Assembly: GCA_001695595.3 (NCBI GenBank)
Contig: MBPM02000039.1
Location: 620,001-684,000, forward strand
Source of the DNA: Plasmopara viticola
Taxonomy: Eukaryota > Oomycota > Peronosporomycetes > Peronosporales > Peronosporaceae
Length of the DNA stretch: 64,000 bases
Direction of reading: 5' to 3'
Below, one piece after another: positions 1-12,000 of the stretch (the stretch's first letter is position 1; every line of letters begins with the position of its first letter). The position numbers were made by a program, and so were the translations under genes. Below the pieces are notes generated by a model. That model saw only the letters and a list, made by a program, of their open reading frames with translations, did not search any database and was not told the origin of the DNA.

Positions 1-1153
1 GATTCAAGGGAAAAGTCGTACGAAGATTAAGCTGAGCTGTGCATTTAATTTAGACTTTGTATGATGATAATCTGCTTTGAAGTTCGAGTCGCTGGTTGGT
101 AAATTAAATAGGCTTTAACGAACTTTATTAATATTACGGCGCATTATTTTTACTTCATAATGTATTTCTTGAAATTTAGACTGGCTATATGGTAGCCCCT
201 AAGAAATGAAGTGGGCAATCGAAGTGAAAACCATGACGCATAAAATGCTCAAACGATACTTCACCTTTTGTTCCTATCATTAAGCGGAGAATATGGCTTA
301 CGGTAAAAAGACAGCATTGCTTGTTTCGGAATTGGAACCTGAAAAACTGTGTTCAATCTGCTTATCAAACGAAGGGAACCACAACCGGCGCCAAGTTCTC
401 GGGTCAAAGTACCCAACCGGAACCCCTAGGCGCTTGGTCTCTGGCTGGCTGGAGTGAGGTAAAAAATTAAAATCCTACTGTTGCAGCTGCCAATACCAAA
501 AGTACTTCTGTTCCGCAAACACACACAAGCTTAAATTTTGTATGTTTTGCACGAAACTTCATCTCTCAGAGCTTCCTGCTCTCAATAAAAAAAACTGCTT
601 GGAAGACATTTAATGGACTCTATGCAGGCCGCTCGTGAAGTGATAGACAATTTGACGCACGCAGAAGGGTTTCTTTGAGCATCAAAACAGCGCACCAGGT
701 GGGAAATAGTAATTATGGGTTGATTAAGGCGACTGTGCTGCAGTGTTCCTGCTTCAAGTCAGGGTCTCAGCCGGCCCTTGTCGCACGTATGCTTGACGCA
801 GCTACGTCGGCACAGCAATTGGCACCTTTCACAGCTCCTGGATCGGCCAATCTCGATAAATAGGGCAGCTCAAACGATTGACAGCAGTTCTCGCGGCCTT
901 GAAAGTTCCAACCCCAACCATTTGAGTTTTTCCAGCGATGAAGGACATCCAATCCTGACATTAATGTCAAAGTCGAGGCCAATGGCGAGGTTTTGCACCA
1001 CAGTCTAGAGAGTTGAAAAATGCCGCGGAAAATCAGGGCTCATTTCCATATAACTCATTAGAACGCAGCAATCACAACTCTTCAATATTCTTTTTTTTCT
1101 CTCCTCAAAAAGATTTTTTCGGAGAACCACCTGCCAGTGGGTCCTTTAATTAA
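1..1153. other. Intergenic region without a supportable gene
   Basis: No open frame here has recognisable domains, good coding character or a plausible gene structure. The short frames between 675 and 1008 overlap a dispersed repeat (about 780-905) that recurs inverted at about 12790-12895. Around 330-400 one frame carries a CxxC followed by an N-H-N-R-R run that vaguely resembles a decayed zinc knuckle, too weak to call. Confidence 0.6.
780..905 (+). repeat. Dispersed degenerate repeat, copy 1
   Basis: This stretch matches the reverse complement of about 12790-12895 with many substitutions. The best shared block is ctacgtcggcacagcaat, followed by cacagctc and by caatctcgat. It is probably the remnant of an old mobile element. 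No ends or target duplications are visible. Confidence 0.45.
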
Positions 1154-1763
1154 GAGCCGCGTTATCCGTCCCCCCATTTCATTATCCATCCACCATTTTT
1201 GTGATTGGCTAATTAAATTAACTTCTGATTGGCTGAGAATCGGGCTTGTTATTTAAATGTCTGTGACGCCACTACCGCTCCTCCATCTGCAACACGAATC
1301 AGTTGAATTTCTTCTATACTGCGCGCTACAGAATATTGTTAACTCTTGAAGACTGCTCGAGCGTTCACTTTTTATCGTGAGGGTATAAAGTTGCGCGAGG
1401 GGGAAGTGTAGAGCCTAGTGCTGAGAATCTTATCTCCAGAAGCCCGTGCTTGCAATTGAAACGTGGTCTTGGCCTGTTCAGTCGTTGCATAGGTCATTTC
1501 GGTTAAAGATGGTAACATGCTCATGGTCTCAAAAGCGGTAAAGTGATCGTTGGAGAGGGCAAATGTATGAGAGGGTGTGAGTGTGAATTTGAATGTGAGG
1601 AATGTAGCGCTCTGTGGATGGTGAAGTAAATAGCAAAAAGAAGCTAAGAGGAAAGTGGCGTCACAAACATTTAAATACCAAGCCCAAGTCTTAGCCAATC
1701 AGTAGTTTCTTTAATAAGCCAATCACAAAAATGGGGATGGATAATGAAATGGGGGGATGCTCC
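1154..1763. mobile_element. Foldback-type MITE with 110-120 bp terminal inverted repeats
   Basis: The left arm (1154-1273) and the reverse complement of the right arm (1654-1763) align over their whole length with scattered substitutions and small indels. Shared blocks include ccccccatttcattatcc, tttttgtgattggct, ctgattggct, tatttaaatg and gtgacgccact. The outer ends (gagc.. and ..gctcc) are each directly flanked by TTAA (1150-1153 and 1764-1767), which fits a TTAA target (PiggyBac type) or a TAA/TTA target (PIF-Harbinger type). The roughly 380 bp interior has no transposase. A 108-codon frame inside (1372-1698, -) starts in the right arm and has no domain, so the element is non-autonomous. 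Superfamily assignment is inference. Confidence 0.8.
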
Positions 1764-1807
1764 TTAATTAATTATAATAGCTAAATTCTAGTGTAGATAT
1801 TGTCGAG

Positions 1808-2132
1808 TTTTCGGAAAAGGTTGGGGTGACGCCCTCCTTCCAAGCGCGGGGGCTAAATGCTTGCGCGCTTCGGGCAGGTGCTCTCGGGCATTTGCAGGTC
1901 TCTAACGAGTCTCACCCTCGACGCGACGGTCTCCAGCACCGGGCGCCACCTGGGCTCTTACCAAGTCAGAGCTAAGCAAAATAATGGAAGACCCTCACGA
2001 CCTCGGTGCTGGATGCACTGCCCGCCGAACGAGACCCGACGTATGCGGACACCACTCTATGCCGTGGACTAGCCAGACTGAGCCTAGCACGTGCGTAACT
2101 TGGCAACGCGATAACGTAATACATTACATTAC
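1808..2132 (+). mobile_element. Short LINE-derived non-autonomous retroelement, copy A
   Basis: An 11 bp target-site duplication (atattgtcgag) lies at 1797-1807 and 2133-2143. The first roughly 130 bp and the last roughly 150 bp match the two ends of the longer LINE at 20366-21497. Between them only a short piece of the LINE's C-terminal coding region remains (gcgccacctgggctcttacc). The tail is a short ATTAC-type repeat rather than poly(A). The same joined structure recurs at 44856-45178 and 48160-48488, so it moves as a family and is not one chance deletion. It encodes no protein and presumably relies on the parental LINE for enzymes. Confidence 0.85.
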
Positions 2133-2143
2133 ATATTGTCGAG

Positions 2144-2968
2144 GTTGTATACCGCAATGTGTATATGCGATACAAATACTGGGACTTTTACTCATGCGAG
2201 ATTTGACTCATAACGTAGAAGCCTTGTGCCATTGCAATACATATCGTCCTTACACGAGCCTCAAATGAATTATTCGAGGTGAAAAGTGCACGAATTCGTG
2301 CGTTGACGACATAAAGCCTGAACTAATCAATTTGGAGTCGCCACTCGCAATGGTAGCGTTCGCGTGTGCACGCAACACAAGTGAGCCACGAAGTCTTTGG
2401 TAGTGTACTTCAGCCTGACCTACACACGCACACCGCCTTGAAGATTTGACAGTATCAACGTGTATGAGTCCTGGTGCACTAGAAACATATTGACTAGCCT
2501 CAAAACGCCTCGAGCTGGCGGTTTGATGGGTAGAGGACGCCTAATGACGTCAACCTTTAGTGCATGCTCAGAGCTCTTGATAGAAGTTTCACTCAAGTAA
2601 GAAAAAAAAACACAATGTAGACTCGTCTAAGTGCCTTAGGGTTTGCACACATAAGCGAATAGCGCGCTAAGTCTTCGCGCATTCCGAAGATCTTGCTGCC
2701 AATTATCCCGCCATCGTATGATAAGACCTGACTGTACATATCATGCCTCTGTCATGAGGAAGCGTTTTCGATTATCGTTAGCTATCCGATTAGTATGCTT
2801 TCGCACATGATAACATTCTCAATAATAGAGGACTTCTATCGGCCAACCGTTTACTATTTCTTACAATTTCTCTAGTACGTCAAAGGAGCTCAGTTTCAAC
2901 CAATCCGTACTCGCGGCTGCTCACTCATATATACATTACCGTACAAAAAAGTTCTCGTTCCCGCGCGC
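2144..2968. other. Intergenic region upstream of the KMT2 gene
   Basis: About 0.8 kb between the short retroelement and the methyltransferase gene. No frame here looks coding. The last 100 bases before the gene hold a CCAAT-like motif (ccaatccg, near 2900) and an initiator-like sequence. Nothing else is recognised. Confidence 0.6.
2921..2927 (+). promoter_or_regulatory. Possible oomycete initiator (Inr-like) for the KMT2 gene
   Basis: The heptamer TCACTCA matches six of seven positions of the oomycete Inr consensus TCAYTYY. It lies about 105 nt upstream of the first ATG (3032) and just downstream of a CCAAT-like motif. The placement is plausible for a start site, but the motif is short and the match imperfect. 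Confidence 0.3.
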
Positions 2969-3031
2969 GTGAAGCTGCGTATTTCGCGCGCACCTCTGCG
3001 CTTCACAGCTCTCTGTGGATCTAATAACAGT

Positions 3032-6000
3032 ATGGAATGTGTGTGTCTCACATGTGAGCAAGCGGTGCGCGTGGTCCATGCGGTGGATGCGTCTGTTTCC
3101 GCCCTTCAGAGCGTGCGCAAGACTAGCGATCAGAGGCCTATCTCTGATTCTGTAGAAGCTTCTTTTACCGATACAAAGGACACAGCTATATCTAAAGCAC
3201 CTGCACAAACAATGGGTTGGACGGAATCGAGTGCACAAGCGTCTCGTTGCTGTGTATGCGATGGCATATTCCACGTTCCGTGTCTAATAAAGTTGGGAGA
3301 TGTTCTGAACCAAGGGGAATCAACGTTTACGTGCGTCAAGTGTCGCTATGAAACGCAAAACCTTACTGAAAATGAAGAATACACAGTGGAATTTGATTTG
3401 CTGCCAATTTTAGTGCCGGCGATAGCTTTTCCATACGTGAGGCGGTTCAAAAATGACGAAGAGGTGACGACTTCAGGGGTTTTTCTGCCCGAAAGGAATG
3501 AAATGGACGATGGAATGATGGCGAATAGTGCCAGCGAGGGGTGGACAATATCTTCCTCTTCCGTGGAGGTGTGTACGACCTGTCGACAAGTACAAATTAC
3601 CGCCGAGGATCAAGAGAAGTGTCTCAAGTGCCACGACACGCGACTCCATCGTCGCTGTGTGAACCGTCAAGAGGCTAAAGACGGTGTTGGAGAAACAATA
3701 CATTGTGATAGTATCAAGAAGCGACGTCATGCAGCTTCGACAGCTGCGGTAAAGTGGTGCGCTCGATGTTCATTGGCTCAGAATGAGCAGGGAATGGTTG
3801 GATCCATTGAAACGCGGACGCTAGCCGCACTTGTGAAGCAATCAGAGCAACAAGTTGCACCGTGGAACGAGTGCTGTAACTGCAAGGGCAAATTTTGTTT
3901 GCAAGAGTTTTGCGATGGGAAGGAAACGGACGTGAGTTTACAAGAAATCCTCGCAATTGCGCCATTTGATGCCAATCACGAGACGCACTGGTCATGTGCT
4001 CATTGTGTGCATCTCGCTGACTCACCCGCTTTTGTGACGTTGTTGATATGTGACGGATGCGAGCGCGAGTTTGATATGGCCAAAGTGTCCCCCCCCTTGA
4101 CAAGTGTACCACCGGGAGATTGGTTCTGTACCGACTGTACCGTGCATCGGGGTACCACGAGGGTTCATGTACCCTCAGACCCCGTGACGTTGCTGATATG
4201 TGACTTGTGTGATTGTGAATACGATATGAAGGCGTTGGATCCACCACTTCGCGACGTTCCAACTGGTGACTGGTTCTGTCCAGCATGCACCTCTACAACA
4301 CTCGATCCTGTGCAAAAGAGTCGGTATGACAAGATCAAGACGAAGCGCCAAGAAGACAAGAAGGTGTCGAGCTCAGTGGCGTCTAGCGAGCACGAACTGG
4401 TCGTGACGGTCCTGCTCTGTGATGGATGCGACCACGAATTCGATCCGTTGAGTTTGATTCCACCTTTACTCGTGATACCGGAAGGGGAGTGGTTCTGTCC
4501 TGCCTGCACGGATGCCCGTGCAGTGAACGGTGCACAAAAGTGCGTCGGATGTGACACGATCTTTCACGCTGGCGGTAGTGCTGCCGATCGCTTGCACCGT
4601 CCAAGTGGAGCTGTCGATGGCGTCCTGTTGTGTGAAGCGTGCTGCAATCTCCAAGTAGGCTATTCACGTCGACGCTCCGTGTCAACGTTGAGTCAGCAAT
4701 CATCAAGTGGTACAAAGAGCAGAAAGCGAAGTCGAGGCAGTGGAGCAAAAGAGGGTCGGAAGACCAGTAAACAAAGCAAGACGGAGCAATGCGCTCTGTC
4801 TGCGACTGACACTACTGTAGCTGTGAACGAGTCGAGTCCTGGAACGACTTTGAAAGCGTCTGAGGACAATAATGACGTAAGTGTACGCATCCCAAAGCCA
4901 TTGACGTTCGTATCCTCGTCTACAGGTGTTCGTCAGGAAGTGGACGGTGTACAGGGTACCAATGGCTGGAGTTATACCACTCCAAGTGTCCTTGTTGTCG
5001 ATCCAGACGATCAGTTGACGGCCAGCAACGTCGACGACGTCGAAGAGAGCAGCGTCTTGATTGTGTGTGACATTTGCTTTGGGGAATTCAAGATGCTGGA
5101 CGTGCTCGGTACCGATGACGCTTGTGCTGTACCCGCTCGTCCGTGGGTGTGCAAACCATGTCTGCGTGCTTTGAAACGTAGTCGCAAGAAACGACCGCGC
5201 TTTTCCAAGCAGATGGTGTTGGAGATGCAAGTGTACGGTCGCTTATTGCGCGCGACAGCGGCGAAAGTCTTGGATACGGACGCGTGTGTTCGGCGTGGGA
5301 AGCCACCCAGTTCGCGCGAAGAGCGCCGTCGAATGTACGAGCTTGTTGGCAAAAGCGTCGGCGTCTTTCTGCATTGGGACAAGCACTGGGTCATGGGACG
5401 GGTTCTCGCCTTTCACGCAACACATCCGTCCATGAACCACACAATTCGCTTTGACGATGGCGTGATCGCGACATTGCCATTGTATGCGTTTCCTCTCGTC
5501 ATTGGTACGCGCACGATGCTTTACGTCAAAGTGCCAGCAATGCAAAACCAGTGGTGGCCAGCTCAAGCCTTGCGACTTAATGCACTCGCAAAGAAGCTTT
5601 TGGTACCACATCACGAAGAAGACGAAGCTTGGAAGCATTTCCGTCTTGTTCGAATCTTTACTAAAGGCGACAATGTCTCGTGCTGGGTGCCTCACTATCT
5701 GTGTCGAAGCATGCAACGCTTCGTACCGCCGCGGAATGATCTTGCGACGTCAAGCACGATGGAAAGTGAGCAAGAAAAGCTGGCAAGAGCGGTCGAACGC
5801 GCTCAGCACGAGCTACGAGCTGAGGTAGACCAAATTCACTGCATCTTCCAAGCCATGCTGATTGGATTTCGACGGGTATTGACCAGCTCAGCGCCTCTTT
5901 CGCCAAAAAAAGTTGGAAAAGGAACGAAACGACCGGATTGTGGACACTTGAAAGTGCTGGATCGATGCATGCAAATCGCAAATGTGTTGGTGGATATGCC

Positions 6001-9000
6001 AATCATCATCACGTCTTCGAACCAGCGCCTGCCGCGAGGAAGTTACACAGTGACAAAGTATGACAATGACTCGAAGAAACATCATATCACAAGGTCGAAT
6101 GACATGACTGGCGAGACGGAGAGTGTCGTGGATTTACTGCAAGGCACAGATGGCGTCGAGTACTCCTTGGAAACGGGTTCGTCATTCAGTGAGCTGGCGA
6201 TCTTACTCGAGTTGAGTGGATCGGACGTCGGCGGTGGCATTCCCGGTGAATTTCACTCGAAAGAATTGCTTGAAAAAGCGATTCTCGAGGAGACTGGGAT
6301 CGTTTGCCTTCACGTTGACGCGGCAGCTCACGGCAAGCACGGACGCGAGGATTTGTGTAGCCATTGTTTGCTCAATGCAAAAGACTGTGAAGACCTAGTC
6401 GAATCCTGTGAAAACGATGGGAGGCGAGAGACGGAAGACTTGGTCGTGTGCGTCACCTGCGATCGGCACTTTCACGTGACGTGTTGTCATCCACCGCATG
6501 CGCCGCTGTCGCTCGTGAGTCCAGAAGACGGCACAGTGCTCGTGTCGGATCTTCACCTTCCATTCGTTTGCAGCGAGTGCACAACGTGTGCCGGTTGTCA
6601 CGGGAAGAACACGGACGCGTGGGAGACGAGTAAAATGGGGAAAGCCGACAAGCCGCGCTGGTCCCAGTGGCGTCTCCCTTTGAAGGCCGCGGCCTTGTGC
6701 CCCAAGTGTATTCCGTACTACAAGGCGAATCGCTTTTGCAGTGTGTGCAACCTCGTGCTAGACAATGACGCACTGGCAGTACAAGTAGATCTATTGACTT
6801 GTTCGACGTGTCATCACTGGGTCCACGCAGCGTGCGAACCCGATCCGAATCCAGCCTTCCACGCATTCAGCAGCACGCACGAATTTGCTCTTGATGTCGT
6901 GACGGACGGAGAAGTTGCGGGGCAGAGTATGGCGGCGACAAGTCGAGAGGTTGACTCGGAATCGATCGCAAGTCTTCGGACGCCAGTGGGGAGTCGTAGT
7001 CCGTCGGAGGAGCGCAGCATGGCTTCGAGTACCAACACTTCCGGGACTAGCAAAGAGGACGGAGCGGTCAAGACAGCGAAACAAATGGAAGAAATCGTTG
7101 CGCGTTCCATCAAGTTTCAAGCGGGGTACGATTCGAAAGTGCTGCATCATTACGAGTGTCTAACGTGCCGCAAGGTTCGCATGCTGCACGTGCTCCATCG
7201 CCTTGGAGGGGAGGACAAGCTCGATCTGTTCAAGGAACCCGTGACGGAGACGATTGCCCCCACGTACTTTGACATTATCAAAGCGCCCATGGACTTGAGT
7301 ACGATGCGGCAAAAGATTCTGGACGGAGCGTACGCGACCGTGAACTTTCGTGCCTTTCGAGACGATTTTGAGCTCATGTGCTTAAATGCCGTCACGTTCA
7401 ATACCAAGGAACGGGACTTTTTAATCTGGCGAGAAGCGTGGCGGTTTTACGGGCAAGGCCAGCGGATCCTTCGCCAAACGGCCCCCAAAGCACGAATGAA
7501 ACAGCGCGGCGGACGGTACTATGACGCGTTGAAAGTCGCGGCCAAGCGCCAATTGCCCAACAATTCGGCTCTCGCAGGCAACCCTCAATCGACGAGCGAG
7601 GCACTTGATCCAAGTGGCGAAGGCGGTGAAGAAGAAGAGGTGGACGACGACGACGAGGGGGAGAACGGCTCGGACACTGGGTCGGACCGAGGGAGTGGAG
7701 TGCCGGAGGGTAGTAGCGCTGGACCAAGCGCAATCAAGTCGATAGCTTTAGTCCCGAAAGACAGTGTGGCGAACAGGAAGGGATCGGACGCGACAGGAAT
7801 GGCTCAACGAGATGAGGCGAGGACGAGCGACCATGCGAGTGTTGCGTCTGTGAACGGATCGGTCGTAGCGCTCCCTACCGAACGTCGAAGTCTAGTCCCC
7901 ACTGAGGCAAGTGTGTTTCAAACCAAGCTTCGAACAGCGACGTCACGGTCGCTTTTACCGCTGTTTCTAATTGTCCAGACACGGACGTCAGCGCACACTT
8001 ATAGCTGGCTCGATCTCTGTTTTGTGTGTGGCAGTGCGGGGTTGCCAACGGAGTTCATCTTTTGTGTTGATTGTGGCGAAGGCTTTCATTCATTTTGTCT
8101 CCCTGGAATGAACGCTGCTCGCCTTGACGGCAATGATCAGCTCCGTGCGTATTGGCGCTGTCCAAATTGCAAAATGTGCGAGATTTGTGGCCAACCAGGG
8201 ACTGTATGTGGTGCCACGAGCAATTTGAAGCGTGTGGCCGGGACGGCTGGCAACGCTGACGATCCAGCTCGAGGTGGACAAGCAAGTGACGCGGCCAACG
8301 AGCCGCCACTCGTGCGCGCGAGTGTCGAGTCCCTGGTCGTCTGTGGCCACTGTGATCGTGGGTATCATGGTTCGTGTTTGGTCCCAGCGATCAAAATACC
8401 GATTTCTCAAAAGAAACGCGAGGACACAGCTTTGAGTTCTACGATTTACTGTGCGAGTTGTGTGGCATGTACAACGTGTGAACGTTCGTCGCGGGACAGG
8501 GTCGAGAGTCCGCTATCACAAGAAGCTACCAAGGGCGAACTGGCAGCACTCGAACGGACGTACAGCTACGAACGGACCAAGTGCTTGCACTGCTATAATC
8601 AGCAAGCGCGTGAGATGCAAGCACTGAAGGACCGGACTCGCCTTTTGACGGACGTGTGGACGGTCGCAGCGCTTGAAAAGAAGAAGGACGCGGAGAAATG
8701 TCCACTCTGTCGACTCAAGTGGGATGCCGATGCCGAAGAGCTCATGCAGTGCGATGCGTGTGAGCGTTGGGTTCATCCTCCGTGTGACGCGTTGCTCAAA
8801 GCCGATTTAAAGCGCTACGAGCTTCTAGTGCGTGATCCGAACGCCGTGTACGTGTGCGCGGCCTGTCGCCCGCAAGAGCGGCACCACGTGTCGGACAAGA
8901 TCTCTGACGGCGAAGGCTGGCGTTGCCAACTGCTGATTGCCGAGATCCAGCGGAAACGGTTCCAGTGTGACTCGAGTTGGAAGGAGACGCTTCGACAGCT

Positions 9001-12000
9001 AGCACAGGTGGATCGGTGGGTGCGATTGGCGGACAATACAGCCGTGTACCTGTACGTGCTTCGTCTGGGCGAAGAGTGTCTGCGCAACTTTGCGTACCGG
9101 AGTCTCAACTTTCAAAGCGATTGGTACCGGTTTACCAGACACCACGACCTTCAGGACCCTCGCGTCGTGGTGCCCGACTGGTTGTTACGGAAAGCGAATC
9201 GCTACATGCGATTCAAGCGGTACATGCGAGGACCCCGCGCAGCGAAGCGGCGTCAGGCACGCAAGACTGCGAGTTTCTACTCGAAACAAGCCGTGGGGCT
9301 CAATACGCGCAAGGACGCGAGCGCGATTTGTATGATTGTATCGGAAGCTGCGAGTTGTGCGGCGCTCTTGGCGTGTATTCATTTGCTGTACGGATGGCGA
9401 CCGCTTCCAGAAGTGGTCATTCACTTACTCTCAAGCGACGAGGACGTAGGCACGGGACCAGCACACCACAAACTCGACGACAGGCTCCTTCAGCGTCTGC
9501 GAAGTGACGAGTCTCTTGATGGTCAAGCGATGCAGCCGCGCTTGAAACTGGAAGCCGAGATTGCAACGATCAAGGAACAGTACGATCGTCGTGTTAGCAA
9601 GCGGCATCTTGTCCATGCCTCAGCCTCCGATCTAAGCGTCTTTGGGTTTGGCTCGATGGAATCAAGTGCGTCGACCGTGGAACGGCAGGAAGGTCGTCAA
9701 GAGGATGAGGTGGCGGCAGAGTCTCGGACGATCGAAGCCGTTGCGTCTTTGCCTGAAGAATTGTACGAGGTTGGGCACGATCGTGTGCCTGCTGGACCAT
9801 CCGCTCGTTCCGCGATCGATCGCGTCAAGATGACGACTGTCACGCCGTTGCAGGGGTGGCCTTTTGTCCGTGAAGAGATAGCACCTTTTGACGACACGCG
9901 GTTTTGTGCCTTGTGCTTTATGATTGGGGATCATACGGCGTGTGGTCGGTTGCTGTACATGGAGCTCGAGACGTGGGTCCATGTGAACTGTGCGCTCTGG
10001 TCGATGGAAGTGTACGAAGATGCCGCCGGTGTGTTGCACAAGTGCAGTAAGGCCAAGCATCGCAGTCGTCTCCTTCGGTGTGATGCGTGTGGGTTGATGG
10101 GGGCGACCATCGGGTGTGCGATTGCGCGCTGTACCCGCCACTACCACTTTCCCTGTGCCGTGGACACGGGGGTTGCGTTTCTACCGACGGGCGAGACGTG
10201 TTGTCCGTCGTCCTCGCATCTTGATGCGATGGCCAAGAAAATGGGAGATCCCCCGTCGACTTTACCTGCGAGCAACGCGACGCGAGTGAAGGAAGAAGCT
10301 GAGCCACAAGCAGCTCTGATAATGAATACGGACACTGCATTAGTGGATGGAGACGTGTCAAGTGCAGTAATTGCTAACAATGGCAGCTCTGCTCAGCTTC
10401 ATGCAAGCAATGCTTGGGATGCTGCAAACAAAGGGTTGGACACGACAGAGTCAACAGCGTTGATTGGGCCGTTCGACAAGTGTATCAAGGAGGAGAAGGA
10501 CATTATATTGCACAGTGAAGACAAGGAGGTGGAACCAGAGAAGAGCGCGAGTGAAGGACTTGAAGGTGAGCAAGGATCGTCGTTCTCGGAGCGCGTGCTC
10601 CCGGTGCTCGATCCTCGCCCCGAGCCACGTCGCGCTCTCTTCAGTGACCCTCCCCTCGTGACAGTGTCTGACCTGAAAAAGAAGAAGCGCGCAGAGCTCA
10701 AACGTGGCATGAAGCCACGCTCCATGTGCTACCGTGTGGGTGCACTGACCGTCCATTCCCTTGGCCACATTTTTGTTGGCAATGCGAGTTTCCACACGCG
10801 AACAGCCTTGTATCCTCTGGGGTACCGCAGTACGCGCATCTTTTGGAGCACCTGTCGCTTAGCGACGCGCTGTCTATACGAATGTGTGATTTCAAGCTCT
10901 GAGATTGAAGACCGACGCGCTCGACGGCACCAGCGAGGGGATCACGGCAATGAAGAGGCGGGAGGCAAAGAGAAGGAGTTTGAACAAGCACGACGCCGAC
11001 CTCGTGTCGTGTTTAAGATTACCGCTTCAGACGATCGAGAGCGCCCTATTGTCGCGTCTACACCTGAAGACGCGCTCGTAGAGTTGCGTAGCCGGATCGT
11101 GGCTCTGTATGAAGACCAGCGCGGGTTTGGGACGCAAAGTTCAGGAAGCGTCGCCATGTTGGAGATGGAACGCAATCCGTTCTTGAAACGAAGTTCCTGG
11201 CTCTCGTTTGCTCTCAGTGGCGACTACTTTTTCGGGTTTGGCTTGCCTGAAATCCTTTGCAACCTCGAAGAGCTTCCGTATGCGGCAACGACGGCCGTGA
11301 GTCGCCACGCGATTGTCCGAAAGATCCGACAACAGCAACAACGTCAGGGACAGAGTCCACTGGCGGGTTCGGCTGCTGCAACGTGGGGTCTTGGCTCTCG
11401 GAAACGCAGCCACGACAGCATGGAGCCGAGTGCAATGCCCTTGCTGGACGAGCAGGACGATGCCGCAGAGCCGTACGAGTTTCTGTATCGTTTGCCGTCG
11501 ACGGAAGCGTTCCAGACAGCCGAGCGTGTGATGGAGCACCTCGTGCGGGCCGAACAACGGGCCCGTCAGTCGTCGGGGTGTGCCCGTACGGACGGCTTTG
11601 AAGGCAATCGGCTGTTTGGTGCCCCCAAGAAAGCCAAGACCATGCCACGGCGTCAAGTGCTTAGTAAAGAAGCGACGAACGAGCCAGTGCCCGGTGGCCT
11701 CACGACCACGAGCGGCGGCGTCGCAATGGACCTTGAACACTTGCCCATTACCATGCAGTACCGCGAATTGCGTCGACGGCCGTTTGATAAGCGCATGTTT
11801 GTCCGCAAGTCGTCGATTCATGGCTATGGATTGTTTATGAAGGAAGCCGTGAGCGAAGGCCAGATGATTGTCGAGTACCAAGGCCAGATTATTGACCAAA
11901 GCGTGGCCGACGAGCGTGAACGGCGGTACGAAGAGCAAGGCGTCGGGAGTTGCTACATGTTTCGACTCGATGACAAGACCATTATTGATGCCACGCGGTG

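Noticed and set aside
1372..1698. 108-codon minus frame inside the foldback element
   Set aside because: It overlaps the right terminal inverted repeat and has no domain. MITEs of this size do not encode protein.
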